From positions 1-32,244 of the forward strand of contig NZ_NCTE01000475.1 in NCBI RefSeq assembly GCF_002114215.1: DNA of 32,244 nt. Direction: 5' to 3'. Positions 24,931 to 32,244 of this stretch are shown piece by piece. How positions within the stretch are numbered: position 1 is the first letter of the stretch; each line of letters opens with the position of its first letter. The stretch is from Streptomyces sp. 13-12-16 (lineage in GTDB: Bacteria; Actinomycetota; Actinomycetes; Streptomycetales; Streptomycetaceae). The notes under the pieces are model-generated. The model saw only the letters and a program-made list of their open reading frames with translations, did no database searches and was not told the origin of the DNA. The position numbers and the translations under genes were made by a program.

Positions 24931-26031
24931 TCAGGACTCGGTCTCCACGGAGTCGTCGTCCACCAGGCTCTTCTGCAGAACGGGTCCCTCACCCGGAGCG
25001 AGGGTGCCGAGGATGCGTTCGAGGTCCTCCATGGAGGCGAACTCGACGGTGATCTTGCCCTTCTTCTGCCCCAGGTCGACCTTCACCCGCGTCTCGAAGC
25101 GATCCGAGAGACGCGTCGCCAGATCCGACAGTGCCGGTGAGACAAGAGCCCCGGCGCGCGGCCCCTTGGAGCGCCGGTCCTTCTGGGGATGTGAACCCAT
25201 CAGGGTCACGATCTCCTCGACCGCCCGCACCGACAGCCCCTCGGCCACGATCCGGTGGGCCAGCCGGTCCTGCTCCTCCGGGTCCTCGACGGACAGCAGC
25301 GCGCGTGCGTGTCCGGCGGACAGCACACCGGCGGCCAGTCGGCGCTGAACGGTCGGCGGCAGCTTCAGCAGGCGCAGTGTGTTGGACACCTGCGGCCGGG
25401 AGCGGCCGATGCGGTCCGCCAGCTGGTCTTGTGTGCAGTTGAAGTCCTTCAGCAACTGGTCGTAGGCGGCGGCCTCTTCCAGCGGATTCAGCTGGGCACG
25501 GTGCAGGTTCTCCAGCAGCGCGTCCAGGAGGAGCTTCTCGTTCTCCGTGGCCCGTACGACCGCCGGAATCGCGTCGAGCCCCGCCTCACGGCAGGCACGC
25601 CACCGCCGCTCGCCCATGATGAGTTCATAGCGCGCGGGCCCCACCTGCCGTACGACGACCGGCTGGAGGAGACCGACCTCCTTGATGGAGGTGATGAGCT
25701 CGGACAGCGCGTCCTCGTCGAAGACCTCACGCGGCTGCCGGGGGTTCGGCGTGATGGCATCGAGGGGGATCTCGGCGAAGTGTGCGCCCATGGGCGGCGC
25801 GGGTACGGCCTCAGTGCCACGGGACGAGGCCTCATCCGTTTCACGTGAAACATCCGACAGCGTGGCCACCTTCGCGGCGGCCACCCCTCGCTCGTTCGGC
25901 AGTATCGGCACCGTCGCAGAAGATGTGGAGACGCTGCCGCCCACCGCGGACGGTGTCACCGTCTTCTCTGTCGGGGCAGCGGGGATCAGTGCGCCGAGAC
26001 CACGACCCAGCCCCCTCCGTCGCTCGCTCAC
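24931..26031 (-). CDS. parB: chromosome partitioning protein ParB
   Basis: Binds parS, loads and spreads as a CTP-dependent clamp, and organises the origin for segregation into spores. The 366-residue product has the N-terminal ParA-contact motif GLGRGLGALIP, the CTPase/ParB core (EIPLDAITPNPRQPREVF, IMGERRWRACREAG), a helix-turn-helix (TQDQLADRIGRSRPQVSNTL) and a C-terminal dimerisation part (VKVDLGQKKGKITVEFASME). The GTG start at 26031 overlaps the parA TGA as GTGA, so translation is coupled. The region between the N-terminal motif and the core contains VSRET (61-65) encoded by a parS site. Confidence 0.98.
   Translation of the reverse strand: MSERRRGLGRGLGALIPAAPTEKTVTPSAVGGSVSTSSATVPILPNERGVAAAKVATLSDVSRETDEASSRGTEAVPAPPMGAHFAEIPLDAITPNPRQPREVFDEDALSELITSIKEVGLLQPVVVRQVGPARYELIMGERRWRACREAGLDAIPAVVRATENEKLLLDALLENLHRAQLNPLEEAAAYDQLLKDFNCTQDQLADRIGRSRPQVSNTLRLLKLPPTVQRRLAAGVLSAGHARALLSVEDPEEQDRLAHRIVAEGLSVRAVEEIVTLMGSHPQKDRRSKGPRAGALVSPALSDLATRLSDRFETRVKVDLGQKKGKITVEFASMEDLERILGTLAPGEGPVLQKSLVDDDSVETES
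25837..25852. other. parS: parS site inside parB
   Basis: CGTTTCACGTGAAACA has the full 14-bp core with one outer-base mismatch. It encodes V-S-R-E-T in ParB, so ParB can bind within its own gene. Confidence 0.93.
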
Positions 26032-27104
26032 TGGACGCCCTCCACCATGCTCGGATCGTTCTGCCGTACGCCGAGGTGGGCCTGCGATGCGTCATAGCTG
26101 ACGCCGACACCCCTCAGCGCAATCTCTCGTGCCGCCTCAAAGTAGGAGAGGGCACCGCTTGATCCAGGATCGTAAGTCAGCACCGTCTGCCCATAGCTCG
26201 GCGCCTCCGAGATACGGACGGAGCGGGGAATGCTCGTCCGCAGTACCTCGTCGCCGAAGTGGGTGCGCACCTCGTCCGCGACCTGTGACGCGAGGCGCGT
26301 CCGGCCGTCGTACATGGTGAGCAGGATCGTCGACACGTGCAGGGTGGGGTTGAGGTGTCCCCGCACCAGATCGACGTTGCGCAGCAGCTGCCCCAGCCCT
26401 TCCAGCGCGTAGTACTCGCACTGGATCGGGATCAGGACCTCCTGGCCGGCCACCATCGCGTTGACCGTCAGCAGACCGAGCGAGGGCGGGCAGTCGATGA
26501 GGATGTAGTCCAGCGGCTGCTCGTACGCCTGGATCGCCCGTTGCAGCCGGCTCTCTCGCGCCACCAGCGACACCAGCTCGATCTCCGCACCGGCGAGATC
26601 GATCGTGGCGGGTGCGCAGAAGAGCCCCTCGACATCGGGGACCGGCTGGACGACCTCCGCGAGCGGCTTGCTCTCCACCAGGACGTCGTAGATGGAGGGG
26701 ACCTCGGCGTGGTGGTCGATGCCCAGAGCTGTGGAGGCGTTGCCCTGGGGGTCGAGGTCGATCACCAGGACACGGCTGCCGTGCAGAGCGAGCGACGCGG
26801 CAAGGTTGACGGTGGTCGTCGTCTTGCCGACACCGCCCTTCTGGTTGGCGACCACGATGACGCGGGTCTGCTCGGGCCTTGGCAGGCCCTCACCGGCTCG
26901 CCCCAGAGCCTCCACCGCCAGTTGGGCAGCACGACCGATGGGAGTGTCGTCCATCGGAGGCGGTGTTTCACGTGAAACATCCGCTCCCGTCGACTCGGTA
27001 CGGGGACCGGGGACCGGATCGGTCATCGGTCCCGCGATGTTGGCGTCGGACCGCAAGGATTCACTCTCCTCGACTTCAGGCTCGCTATGAACAGAGCCTC
27101 CCAT
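26028..27104 (-). CDS. parA: chromosome partitioning ATPase ParA
   Basis: Deviant Walker ATPase that moves ParB-parS complexes; in Streptomyces it forms filaments in aerial hyphae. The core has KGGVGKTTTTVNLAASLA (Walker A), VLVIDLDPQGNASTALG (A') and YILIDCPPSLGLLTVNAM (Walker B). An N-terminal extension of about 70 residues is rich in Ser, Glu and Pro and includes VSRET at 43-47, encoded by a parS site. The start is uncertain: the ATG at 27104 gives 358 residues; a TTG at 27059 with GAGGAG 9 bases upstream, and ATGs at 27026 and 26954, are alternatives. The open frame continues upstream to 27338, but that part contains operator-like repeats and is judged non-coding. Confidence 0.95.
   Translation of the reverse strand: MGGSVHSEPEVEESESLRSDANIAGPMTDPVPGPRTESTGADVSRETPPPMDDTPIGRAAQLAVEALGRAGEGLPRPEQTRVIVVANQKGGVGKTTTTVNLAASLALHGSRVLVIDLDPQGNASTALGIDHHAEVPSIYDVLVESKPLAEVVQPVPDVEGLFCAPATIDLAGAEIELVSLVARESRLQRAIQAYEQPLDYILIDCPPSLGLLTVNAMVAGQEVLIPIQCEYYALEGLGQLLRNVDLVRGHLNPTLHVSTILLTMYDGRTRLASQVADEVRTHFGDEVLRTSIPRSVRISEAPSYGQTVLTYDPGSSGALSYFEAAREIALRGVGVSYDASQAHLGVRQNDPSMVEGVQ
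26964..26979. other. parS: parS site inside parA
   Basis: TGTTTCACGTGAAACA, an exact site, encodes V-S-R-E-T just before the ParA ATPase core. Confidence 0.95.
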
Positions 27105-27140
27105 GCCTTCGGGGTCGTGAACCAGTGAGCCCTGGCGTTC

Positions 27141-27174
27141 TGTGGAGAAATCCACCTCTGTGGACAACTCCACA
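27141..27174. promoter_or_regulatory. tandem dyad repeats with DnaA-box-like halves upstream of parA
   Basis: TGTGGA-GAAA-TCCACC (27141-27156) and TGTGGA-CAAC-TCCACA (27159-27174) repeat at 18-bp spacing. The second contains TTGTCCACA on the minus strand (27159-27167), an exact Streptomyces DnaA box; the first gives TTCTCCACA, one mismatch. Confidence 0.55.
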
Positions 27175-27297
27175 CCTCTTGAGGAGGCCGGTGTCTCGCC
27201 GGGAACAGGAGCCTCTCCGAGCGAACCGAGAGGCTTCCGGTCACGGGGTTCGGCCGCGGCGCGGCCTCGACTGATGATGCCGTGCAGCAGTGAGCGA

Positions 27298-27313
27298 CGT
27301 TTCACGTGAAACA
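27298..27313. other. parS: parS site upstream of parA
   Basis: CGTTTCACGTGAAACA contains the full 14-bp core and lies about 195 bp upstream of the chosen parA start, where ParB binding could affect parA transcription. Confidence 0.93.
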
Positions 27314-27333
27314 CGATGCACAGCGGCCGAGGC

Positions 27334-27349
27334 GACACTGCCGCGACAC
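27334..27349. promoter_or_regulatory. paired GACAC motifs, candidate WhiA site
   Basis: GACAC occurs at 27334-27338 and 27345-27349 in the same orientation, one turn of helix apart. GACAC is the core recognised by the sporulation regulator WhiA, which is known to activate a parAB promoter in S. coelicolor. Short motifs occur by chance, so this is tentative. Confidence 0.4.
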
Positions 27350-27395
27350 TCCGGCATGCATGGGTTCGGCAGCTTGTGTGGAGTACGTCCGGCCC

Positions 27396-28112
27396 TCAGC
27401 GCCGGCGTCGGGCCCGTCCCGTACGGGCGGCCTTCGCACGCTTCGCCGCGAACCGCACACCGCCCGGACTCTCGCCGACCTCGACCCGCACCACCGTGGA
27501 CATCGGATCCACGATGCCCTCGCCCACGTGCACGATGGATGTCTCCACGGCACCGAGCTTGCTCAGCGCCGTCGCCGCGCTCTTCAGCTCCTCCTCGGCG
27601 GTGTCGCCCTTGAGCGCCAGCATCTCGCCGTAGGGTCGCAGCAGAGGAATGCCCCATGTGGCGAGGCGGTCGAGCGGAGCCACGGCGCGCGCAGTCACCA
27701 CGTGCACCGGAGGCAGCTTCCCCATGACCTCCTCGGCCCGGCCGCGCACGACCGTCACGTGGTCCAGTCCGAGCAGCTCGACGACCTCGGTCAGGAAGTT
27801 GGTACGCCGGAGCAGCGGCTCCAGCAGAGTGATCCTGATGTCTTCCCGGACCAGTGCCAGGGGGATGCCCGGCAGGCCGGCACCCGAGCCCACATCGCAC
27901 ACCGTCACCCCCTCGGGCACGACCTCCGAGAGCACCGCGCAGTTCAGCAGGTGCCGCTCCCACAGGCGGGGCACCTCACGCGGCCCGATCAAGCCGCGCT
28001 GCACGCCCGCCTCGGCGAGCAGCTCCGCGTACCGGACCGCGTCCTCGAAGCGATCTCCGAACACCTCGCGTGCCTGCTCGGGCGCGGGGGGAAGCTCCGC
28101 TGCCTCCGTCAC
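27396..28112 (-). CDS. rsmG: 16S rRNA (guanine-527-N7)-methyltransferase
   Basis: Methylates G527 of 16S rRNA using S-adenosylmethionine; loss gives low-level streptomycin resistance. The 238-residue product has the SAM-binding motif VCDVGSGAGLPGIPLAL, the preceding RLWERHLLNCAVL and the following VTARAVAPLDRLATWGIPLL, all typical of RsmG (GidB). The GTG start at 28112 begins TEAAELPPAP. A basic tail (AAKRAKAARTGRARRRR) extends the C-terminus. It lies between jag and parA on the same strand, downstream of the terminator at 28189-28217, so it has its own promoter or depends on read-through. Confidence 0.97.
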   Translation of the reverse strand: MTEAAELPPAPEQAREVFGDRFEDAVRYAELLAEAGVQRGLIGPREVPRLWERHLLNCAVLSEVVPEGVTVCDVGSGAGLPGIPLALVREDIRITLLEPLLRRTNFLTEVVELLGLDHVTVVRGRAEEVMGKLPPVHVVTARAVAPLDRLATWGIPLLRPYGEMLALKGDTAEEELKSAATALSKLGAVETSIVHVGEGIVDPMSTVVRVEVGESPGGVRFAAKRAKAARTGRARRRR

Positions 28113-28188
28113 GGGGGACCGTCCTTCCGTACCGTGCCGACACCGGGCGCCGACACCAGAACCACAGAACTATCAGGCTGACAAAGTT

Positions 28189-28217
28189 CGGCCCCGTCTG
28201 CGCAACAGACGGGGCCG
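28189..28217 (-). terminator. terminator after jag
   Basis: A perfect 12-bp stem (CGGCCCCGTCTG with CAGACGGGGCCG) with a 5-base loop lies 18 bp after the jag stop. On the minus strand it is followed by AACTTTGT. It closes the rpmH-rnpA-yidD-yidC-jag transcript. Confidence 0.85.
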
Positions 28218-28234
28218 GTGGAACGTAGAGCCGA

Positions 28235-28747
28235 TCAGGCGGGAAGCACGACGACGAAGCGCTGCGGCTCCTCGCCCTCGGACTCGCTGCGCAGACCGGC
28301 CGTCTTGACCGCGTCATGCACGACCTTGCGCTCGAACGGCGTCATCGGGTCCAGCCTCACGGCCTTGCCACTGCTCTTGGCCTCGGCCGCGGCCTTGGCG
28401 CCCAGCTCGGACAGCTCGGTCCGCTTCTTGGCCCGGTAGCCGGCGATGTCGAGCATGAGACGGCTGCGGTCCCCGGTCTCCCGGTGCACGGCCAGACGCG
28501 TCAGCTCCTGGAGCGCCTCCAGTACCTCACCGTCGCGGCCCACCAGCTTCTGCAGGTCACGGCTGCCCGTGTCGCTGATGATCGAGACGGAGGCACGGTC
28601 GGCCTCGACGTCCATGTCGATGTCGCCGTCGAGGTCGGCGATGTCGAGCAGACCCTCCAGGTAGTCCGCCGCGATCTCGCCCTCCTGCTCCAGGCGGGTC
28701 AGGGTGTCTGCGCCCTCGGCAGCGGCGGAGGTGGTGCCTTCCGTCAC
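28235..28747 (-). CDS. jag: Jag/KhpB-type R3H and KH domain RNA-binding protein
   Basis: The 170-residue product has an acidic N-terminal segment, a KH-type domain (about 55-110: SIISDTGSRDLQKLVGRDGEVLEALQELTRL) and an R3H domain (about 115-170: PMTPFERKVVHDAVKTAGLRSESEGEEPQRFVVV). Such proteins bind RNA and are linked to cell envelope growth and division. It lacks the Jag-N domain of Firmicutes, as is usual in actinobacteria. The GTG at 28747 follows GAAGGAG and lies 15 bp after the yidC stop. Confidence 0.94.
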   Translation of the reverse strand: MTEGTTSAAAEGADTLTRLEQEGEIAADYLEGLLDIADLDGDIDMDVEADRASVSIISDTGSRDLQKLVGRDGEVLEALQELTRLAVHRETGDRSRLMLDIAGYRAKKRTELSELGAKAAAEAKSSGKAVRLDPMTPFERKVVHDAVKTAGLRSESEGEEPQRFVVVLPA

Positions 28748-28762
28748 GGGATGGACTCCTTC

Positions 28763-30016
28763 TTACTTCTTGGACGGGGACTTGGGCCGCTGCGGACCCT
28801 TGCGCTGCCCGGACTGGGCCCTGCTGCGGGTGCTGCCGGCGGGCTTGGCGTTGTCCTTCTTGGCGGGGCCGGCGGGCTTGGCGTCCTCGGGCTCGTCGGA
28901 CTTGGTCAGCGAGGTGGGCTCACCGGCCGCCTTGGCCGTGCCGGACTGGCGCTGGGACTTGGTCTGCCGCTTGGGCTGCTGCCGCTTGACGGCGGCCGCT
29001 TCCTCGGCCTGGGCGGCGGCCGTGCTCTCGCTCTTGATCACCGTGCCGTCGGCCTGGGCCGCGAGGCCCGCCTTGTTCAGACCGTTGACGAACTTGCGCT
29101 CGTACTCGTTGCGGTCCCGGCCCTTCGCGACGATGGCCTTGACGATGGCGCGCTCACCGCGGCCGCGGGTCCTGCCGTGCTTGGAGACGCTCTTGGAGAG
29201 GCGCTCCAGGTACGCGGCCTGGGCCTTGGAACCCGGCGTGGGGTTGTTGCGGATGACGTACATCTGCTGGCCCATGGTCCACACGTTGGTGGTCAGCCAG
29301 TAGACGAGGACACCGACCGGGAAGTTGATGCCGAAGACGGCGAAGATGACGGGGAAGACGTACATCAGCATCTTCTGCTGCTGCATGAACGGCGTCTTCA
29401 CCGTGGTGTCGACGTTCTTCGTCATCAGCTGGCGCTGCGTGTAGAACTGCGACAGCGACATCAGGACGATCATGATGGCCGTGACGACACGGACGTCGGT
29501 CAGCGAGGAGTTGAGCGCCTCGACCTTGTCCGCGCTGTCCGTGAACTTCGCCGCGAGCGGGGCACCGAAGATGTGGGCCTTCTGCGCGCTCTCCAGCAGG
29601 CGCTCGTTGATCACGCCGATGGTGTCGTTCGACGCGATGCTGTTGAGCACGTGGTAGAGGGCGAAGAAGAACGGTGACTGCGCCAGGATGGGAAGGCACG
29701 AGGAGAGCGGGTTGGTGCCCGTCTCCTTGTACAGCTTCATCATCTCTTCGGACTGGCGCTGCCGGTCGTTCTTGTAGCGCTCCTGGATCTTCTTCATCTC
29801 CGGCTGGAGCGTCTGCATCGCGCGCGTCGCCTTGATCTGCTTCACGAAGAGCGGGATCAGGCAGATGCGGATCAGAATCACCAGGGACACGATGGACAGG
29901 CCCCAGGCCCAACCGGTGTCAGGGCCGAAAATGGCGCCGTACACCTTGTGGAACTGGACGATGACCCAGGAGACAGGTGTCGTGATGAAGCTGAAGAGGC
30001 TGGCAATCGTGTCCAC
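28763..30016 (-). CDS. yidC: membrane protein insertase YidC
   Basis: Inserts and folds membrane proteins, alone or with SecYEG. The 417-residue product has five hydrophobic spans: near 4-27, 36-57 ([20 protein letters not shown], with the conserved groove arginine), 103-125 ([20 protein letters not shown]), about 175-192 and 210-240 ([20 protein letters not shown]). A charged, Lys/Pro/Ala-rich tail of about 130 residues follows ([15 protein letters not shown]), which could contact ribosomes. It lacks the large periplasmic domain of Gram-negative YidC. The GTG at 30016 lies 3 bp downstream of the yidD stop. Confidence 0.97.
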   Translation of the reverse strand: MDTIASLFSFITTPVSWVIVQFHKVYGAIFGPDTGWAWGLSIVSLVILIRICLIPLFVKQIKATRAMQTLQPEMKKIQERYKNDRQRQSEEMMKLYKETGTNPLSSCLPILAQSPFFFALYHVLNSIASNDTIGVINERLLESAQKAHIFGAPLAAKFTDSADKVEALNSSLTDVRVVTAIMIVLMSLSQFYTQRQLMTKNVDTTVKTPFMQQQKMLMYVFPVIFAVFGINFPVGVLVYWLTTNVWTMGQQMYVIRNNPTPGSKAQAAYLERLSKSVSKHGRTRGRGERAIVKAIVAKGRDRNEYERKFVNGLNKAGLAAQADGTVIKSESTAAAQAEEAAAVKRQQPKRQTKSQRQSGTAKAAGEPTSLTKSDEPEDAKPAGPAKKDNAKPAGSTRSRAQSGQRKGPQRPKSPSKK

Positions 30017-30019
30017 TAA

Positions 30020-30394
30020 TCATGCTCCTTGGGCATGGGACGGGGTCTCTGCGGCCGGGCTCGAAGGACTCGTCGGACCTGTGGGAGAGGTCCGCCCCTC
30101 GGTGGCCGGTTCGGCGGCGGAGGTCCCGCCCCTGCGTGCACGCCAGGCGTCACGCAGCATTTCGTGCCACCGCGGACGCTTGCGCGGCGGGACATGGTCC
30201 ACACCACCCGGCGACCACGGATTGCACCGGAGGATGCGCCAGGCCGTGAGCGCTGTGCCCTTGATGGCACCGTGCCGGTCGATGGCCGTGTAGCCGTAGT
30301 GGGAACACGACGGGTAGTACCTGCACACCGGTCCCAGCAGCGGACTGATCGTCCACTGATAGATCTTGATCAGAACCAGCAGCGGATACTTCAT
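30020..30394 (-). CDS. yidD: membrane protein insertion efficiency factor YidD
   Basis: A small membrane-associated protein that assists YidC-dependent insertion. The 124-residue product has the family core in its first 80 residues: [20 protein letters not shown] then [18 protein letters not shown] and [18 protein letters not shown] tail of about 40 residues rich in Ser, Thr and Pro is not part of the family core. The ATG at 30394 overlaps the rnpA stop by 4 bp (ATGA). Confidence 0.95.
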   Translation of the reverse strand: MKYPLLVLIKIYQWTISPLLGPVCRYYPSCSHYGYTAIDRHGAIKGTALTAWRILRCNPWSPGGVDHVPPRKRPRWHEMLRDAWRARRGGTSAAEPATEGRTSPTGPTSPSSPAAETPSHAQGA

Positions 30395-30762
30395 CGCGCG
30401 CCCCCTCCCAGCAGCCGCCGCAGGGCGGCATCCAGGTCTCGGGCCAGTTGTGCATGGTCGGCGTCACCCGCACCGGGCAGCGCTCGTACGACTACCAGGC
30501 TACCGGGGGGCAACTGGTCGACTCGCTCGCGCATCAGATGGCGAAGCCTGCGCTTCACCTTGTTGCGCACCACCGCACCACCCACGGCCTTGCTCACGAC
30601 GAAACCCGCACACGACGGGGGAGCGCTCTCCCCAGGCGCATGCGGGTCCGTGGCACCGCTACGAAGGTGGACGACGAGGTTCCGGCTTCCTGCCCGGCGC
30701 CCTCGTCGTACCGCGGTCGCGAAGTCCTCGCGCCGCCTCAGCCGGTTCTCGGTGGGCAGCAC
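30391..30762 (-). CDS. rnpA: ribonuclease P protein component
   Basis: Protein subunit of RNase P, which matures the 5' end of tRNAs. The 123-residue product starts [20 protein letters not shown], includes [20 protein letters not shown] with the conserved RNR-like basic helix, and continues [17 protein letters not shown]. The start is GTG 30762, 21 bp after the rpmH stop; a nearby ATG is out of frame. Its stop overlaps yidD. Confidence 0.97.
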   Translation of the reverse strand: MLPTENRLRRREDFATAVRRGRRAGSRNLVVHLRSGATDPHAPGESAPPSCAGFVVSKAVGGAVVRNKVKRRLRHLMRERVDQLPPGSLVVVRALPGAGDADHAQLARDLDAALRRLLGGGAR

Positions 30763-30783
30763 GACGTCATGACCTGACCGGGA

Positions 30784-30921
30784 TCAGGCGGACAGACGGG
30801 CGCGACCCTTGCTGCGGCGGGACGCGAGAATCGCGCGGCCGGCACGGGTGCGCATACGCAGCCGGAAGCCGTGGGTCTTGGCGCGACGACGGTTGTTCGG
30901 CTGGAAGGTGCGCTTGCTCAC
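30784..30921 (-). CDS. rpmH: 50S ribosomal protein L34
   Basis: The 45-residue product [20 protein letters not shown] continuing to GRARLSA is a complete, typical actinobacterial L34. It starts at GTG 30921 with GGAG 7 bases upstream. It is the first gene of the rpmH-rnpA-yidD-yidC-jag block and diverges from dnaA, the universal arrangement next to oriC. Confidence 0.98.
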   Translation of the reverse strand: MSKRTFQPNNRRRAKTHGFRLRMRTRAGRAILASRRSKGRARLSA

Positions 30922-31139
30922 TCGGGGGCTCCAGAAAGACTCGGTGTTTGCGGGGTGCCGTCCTGGCTGTCACCGTGCGCCCACGAGTAGCTCGCGTTAC
31001 GCCCGAGTGCACCGCTGACCGATCACCTTGCATGATCTGTGCCCATCGGAGGCAGGCGGCAGCAGCCATCGACAACTCGACCTGGTCACGGTACGCGCGG
31101 CTGCGCCATTCGGTCAAACCGGCGACGACTGGGGGACAC

Positions 31140-31160
31140 TTGTCCACAGCCTGGGGACAA
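31140..31160. promoter_or_regulatory. two inverted DnaA boxes upstream of the dnaA promoter
   Basis: TTGTCCACA at 31140-31148 is an exact Streptomyces DnaA box. TTGTCCCCA on the minus strand (31152-31160) has one mismatch. The inverted pair ends 4 bp before the -35 hexamer, a place suited to autoregulation by DnaA. Confidence 0.8.
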
Positions 31161-31164
31161 CAAC

Positions 31165-31194
31165 TTGAACCGTACCGGCCGCGCTGACTACCGT
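31165..31194 (+). promoter_or_regulatory. candidate dnaA promoter
   Basis: TTGAAC (31165-31170) and TACCGT (31189-31194) are 18 bp apart. Transcription would start near 31201, leaving a leader of about 110 bases before the GTG at 31314. Confidence 0.65.
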
Positions 31195-31313
31195 GGCTTG
31201 ACTCCGGTTCGTTCCCCTGACGAGTCGTTTTCTTGATCCCCCCACCACCCGATTCACATCCCGACCCGTCCTCCGCATCACACGATCGAAGGACCTGTGA
31301 GAGAGCGTGCCCT

Positions 31314-32244
31314 GTGGCTGACGTACCTGCCGATCTTGCCGCAGTGTGGCCACGTGTACTGGAGCAGCTCCTCGGGGAGGGCCGCGGACAGGGGGTCGAG
31401 GGCAAGGACGAGCACTGGATCCGGCGCTGCCAGCCGCTGGCACTCGTCGCCGACACCGCGCTGCTCGCCGTGCCCAACGAGTTCGCGAAGGGTGTGCTCG
31501 AGGGTCGCCTCGCCCCCGTCGTCAGCGAGAGCCTGAGCCGCGAGTGCGGACGCCCGATCCGCATCGCGATCACCGTCGACGACACCGCCGGCGAGCCCGC
31601 GCCCCCGCCGGCGCCCCGCCCCCAGCCGCGCTACGAGGAGCCCGAGCTCCCGGCCGTCCGCCAGGAACGCCCCGAGCGCCCCGATCACCTGGAGCGGTCC
31701 GACCGGCCGGACCGGCAGGAGCGCGAGCCGTACGAGGGGTACGACGGCTACGAGAGCTACGGCCGCCGCCGTACCGACCAGCAGGGCCCCTCCGGTGACC
31801 AGCTGCCCACCGCCCGCCCCGCCTACCCGTCGGAGTACCAGCGCCCGGAGCCCGGCGGCTGGCCGCGGCCGGCGCAGGAGGAGTACGGCTGGCAGCAGCA
31901 GCGCCTCGGCTTCCCGGAGCGGGACCCGTACGCCACATCCCAGCAGGACGCCTACGGATCCCAGGACTCGTACGGCTCGCAGGACACCTACGGCTCGCAG
32001 GACGGCTACGGCGGCGGCCCGCCCGCGCAGGACTACCGTCCGCAGCCCATGGACCGGCCGTCCTACGACCAGCAGCGATCCGACTACGACACCTCACGCG
32101 GCGACTACGACCAGCGCGACGCCAGGCGCCGCGAGCTGCCCGATCCGCCCGCCGGATCCGGGCACGTCCACCGCGGCGGCCCGGTGGGTCCGAACCTGCC
32201 CACCACCGGCGCGCCCGGCCCGCTGGCGGCGCAGCCGGCCCCGG
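31314..32244 (+). CDS. dnaA: chromosomal replication initiator DnaA, partial (C-terminus off right edge)
   Basis: Initiates replication at oriC. The GTG at 31314 begins [20 protein letters not shown], the actinobacterial DnaA domain I (to about residue 85), with [19 protein letters not shown] and [16 protein letters not shown]. From about residue 85 to the window edge (310 codons) it is the long disordered domain II typical of Streptomyces, rich in Arg, Tyr, Asp, Gln and Pro. It includes four tandem copies of a D-x-Y-G-S-Q hexapeptide (212-235). The AAA+ and DNA-binding domains lie outside. It is read away from rpmH, so oriC and dnaN should follow to the right. Confidence 0.97.
   Translation, partial: MADVPADLAAVWPRVLEQLLGEGRGQGVEGKDEHWIRRCQPLALVADTALLAVPNEFAKGVLEGRLAPVVSESLSRECGRPIRIAITVDDTAGEPAPPPAPRPQPRYEEPELPAVRQERPERPDHLERSDRPDRQEREPYEGYDGYESYGRRRTDQQGPSGDQLPTARPAYPSEYQRPEPGGWPRPAQEEYGWQQQRLGFPERDPYATSQQDAYGSQDSYGSQDTYGSQDGYGGGPPAQDYRPQPMDRPSYDQQRSDYDTSRGDYDQRDARRRELPDPPAGSGHVHRGGPVGPNLPTTGAPGPLAAQPAP
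31947..32018 (+). repeat. 18-bp tandem repeat in dnaA domain II
   Basis: Four head-to-tail 18-bp units (31947, 31965, 31983 and 32001) encode [18 protein letters not shown] and the degenerate DGYGGG. The units differ mostly at the second codon and at third positions. Confidence 0.85.

Larger units (their letters stand above)
27105..27395. promoter_or_regulatory. parAB control region
   Basis: The 291-bp gap between rsmG and parA (assuming the 27104 start) contains, in order towards parA: two GACAC motifs (27334-27349), a parS site (27298-27313), and tandem dyads with DnaA-box likeness (27141-27174). S. coelicolor parAB is known to have two promoters, one induced in sporulating aerial hyphae; their -10/-35 elements could not be placed here with confidence. 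Confidence 0.6.
30922..31313. promoter_or_regulatory. rpmH-dnaA divergent control region
   Basis: This 392-bp region contains two DnaA boxes and the likely dnaA promoter on its right half. The rpmH promoter should lie in the left half on the minus strand, but no convincing -35/-10 pair was found by eye. No gene is supported here. Confidence 0.75.

Noticed and set aside
27105-27338. Longer ParA start at 27338
   Set aside because: The extension covers a parS and the operator-like tandem dyads and has poor coding character; a downstream start fits better.
31140-31160. The DnaA boxes here as part of oriC
   Set aside because: Only two boxes occur, beside a promoter. Streptomyces oriC has many boxes and lies between dnaA and dnaN, outside the window.

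Overview
This window is actinobacterial chromosome, almost certainly Streptomyces. It is very GC-rich with G/C third codon positions and frequent GTG starts, it carries exact copies of the Streptomyces parS site (GTTTCACGTGAAAC) and of a TTGTCCACA DnaA box, and its gene order matches the known dnaA-proximal region. oriC itself (between dnaA and dnaN) lies just beyond the right edge. No tRNA, rRNA, insertion sequence, prophage or CRISPR was seen; this is conserved core genome.

Layout, left to right. (1) 1-863: ssb (cut by the left edge) and rpsF on the minus strand. (2) 1181-3898, plus strand: a small membrane protein, FemX, and an alanine-racemase-fold protein. A strong hairpin at 3931-3963 ends this block. 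(3) 4004-8247, minus strand: a GT-C type membrane glycosyltransferase and a class A penicillin-binding protein. (4) 8644-12365, plus strand: a PadR regulator with a perfect operator palindrome, inositol-phosphate synthase, an MFS transporter and a small one-pass membrane protein with four cysteines. (5) 12427-13890, minus strand: CCA tRNA nucleotidyltransferase. (6) 14087-23899, plus strand: a large secreted/membrane protein, the lipid II flippase MurJ, a pseudokinase membrane protein, the ECF sigma factor SigM and its zinc-type anti-sigma factor, then trxB-trxA behind a SigR-type promoter. (7) 23987-30921, minus strand: GNAT, parB, parA, rsmG, jag (khpB), yidC, yidD, rnpA, rpmH. (8) 31314 to the right edge: the 5' half of dnaA.

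Themes. Much of the window serves the cell envelope: FemX (cross-bridge glycine), PBP, MurJ, the pseudokinase, YidC/YidD and the GT-C enzyme. The rest is chromosome biology (dnaA, parAB, seven parS sites, ssb), redox control (sigM/anti-sigma, trxBA) and RNA/protein synthesis (rpmH, rnpA, rsmG, jag, cca, rpsF). From memory of the Mycobacterium tuberculosis map, the block from cca to rpmH corresponds to Rv3907c-Rv3924c and the block from ssb/rpsF to ino1 corresponds to Rv0054-Rv0046c. These lie on opposite sides of dnaA there but are contiguous here.

The observations most worth a second look are: a perfect 40-bp palindrome with parS at its centre between two convergent genes; parS sites read in one frame as V-S-R-E-T inside ParA, ParB and the anti-sigma factor; tandem TGTGGA-N4-TCCAC dyads and two GACAC motifs upstream of parA; a degenerate kinase encoded separately from MurJ; and an alanine-racemase homologue next to femX that keeps the PLP lysine but lacks the catalytic tyrosine motif.
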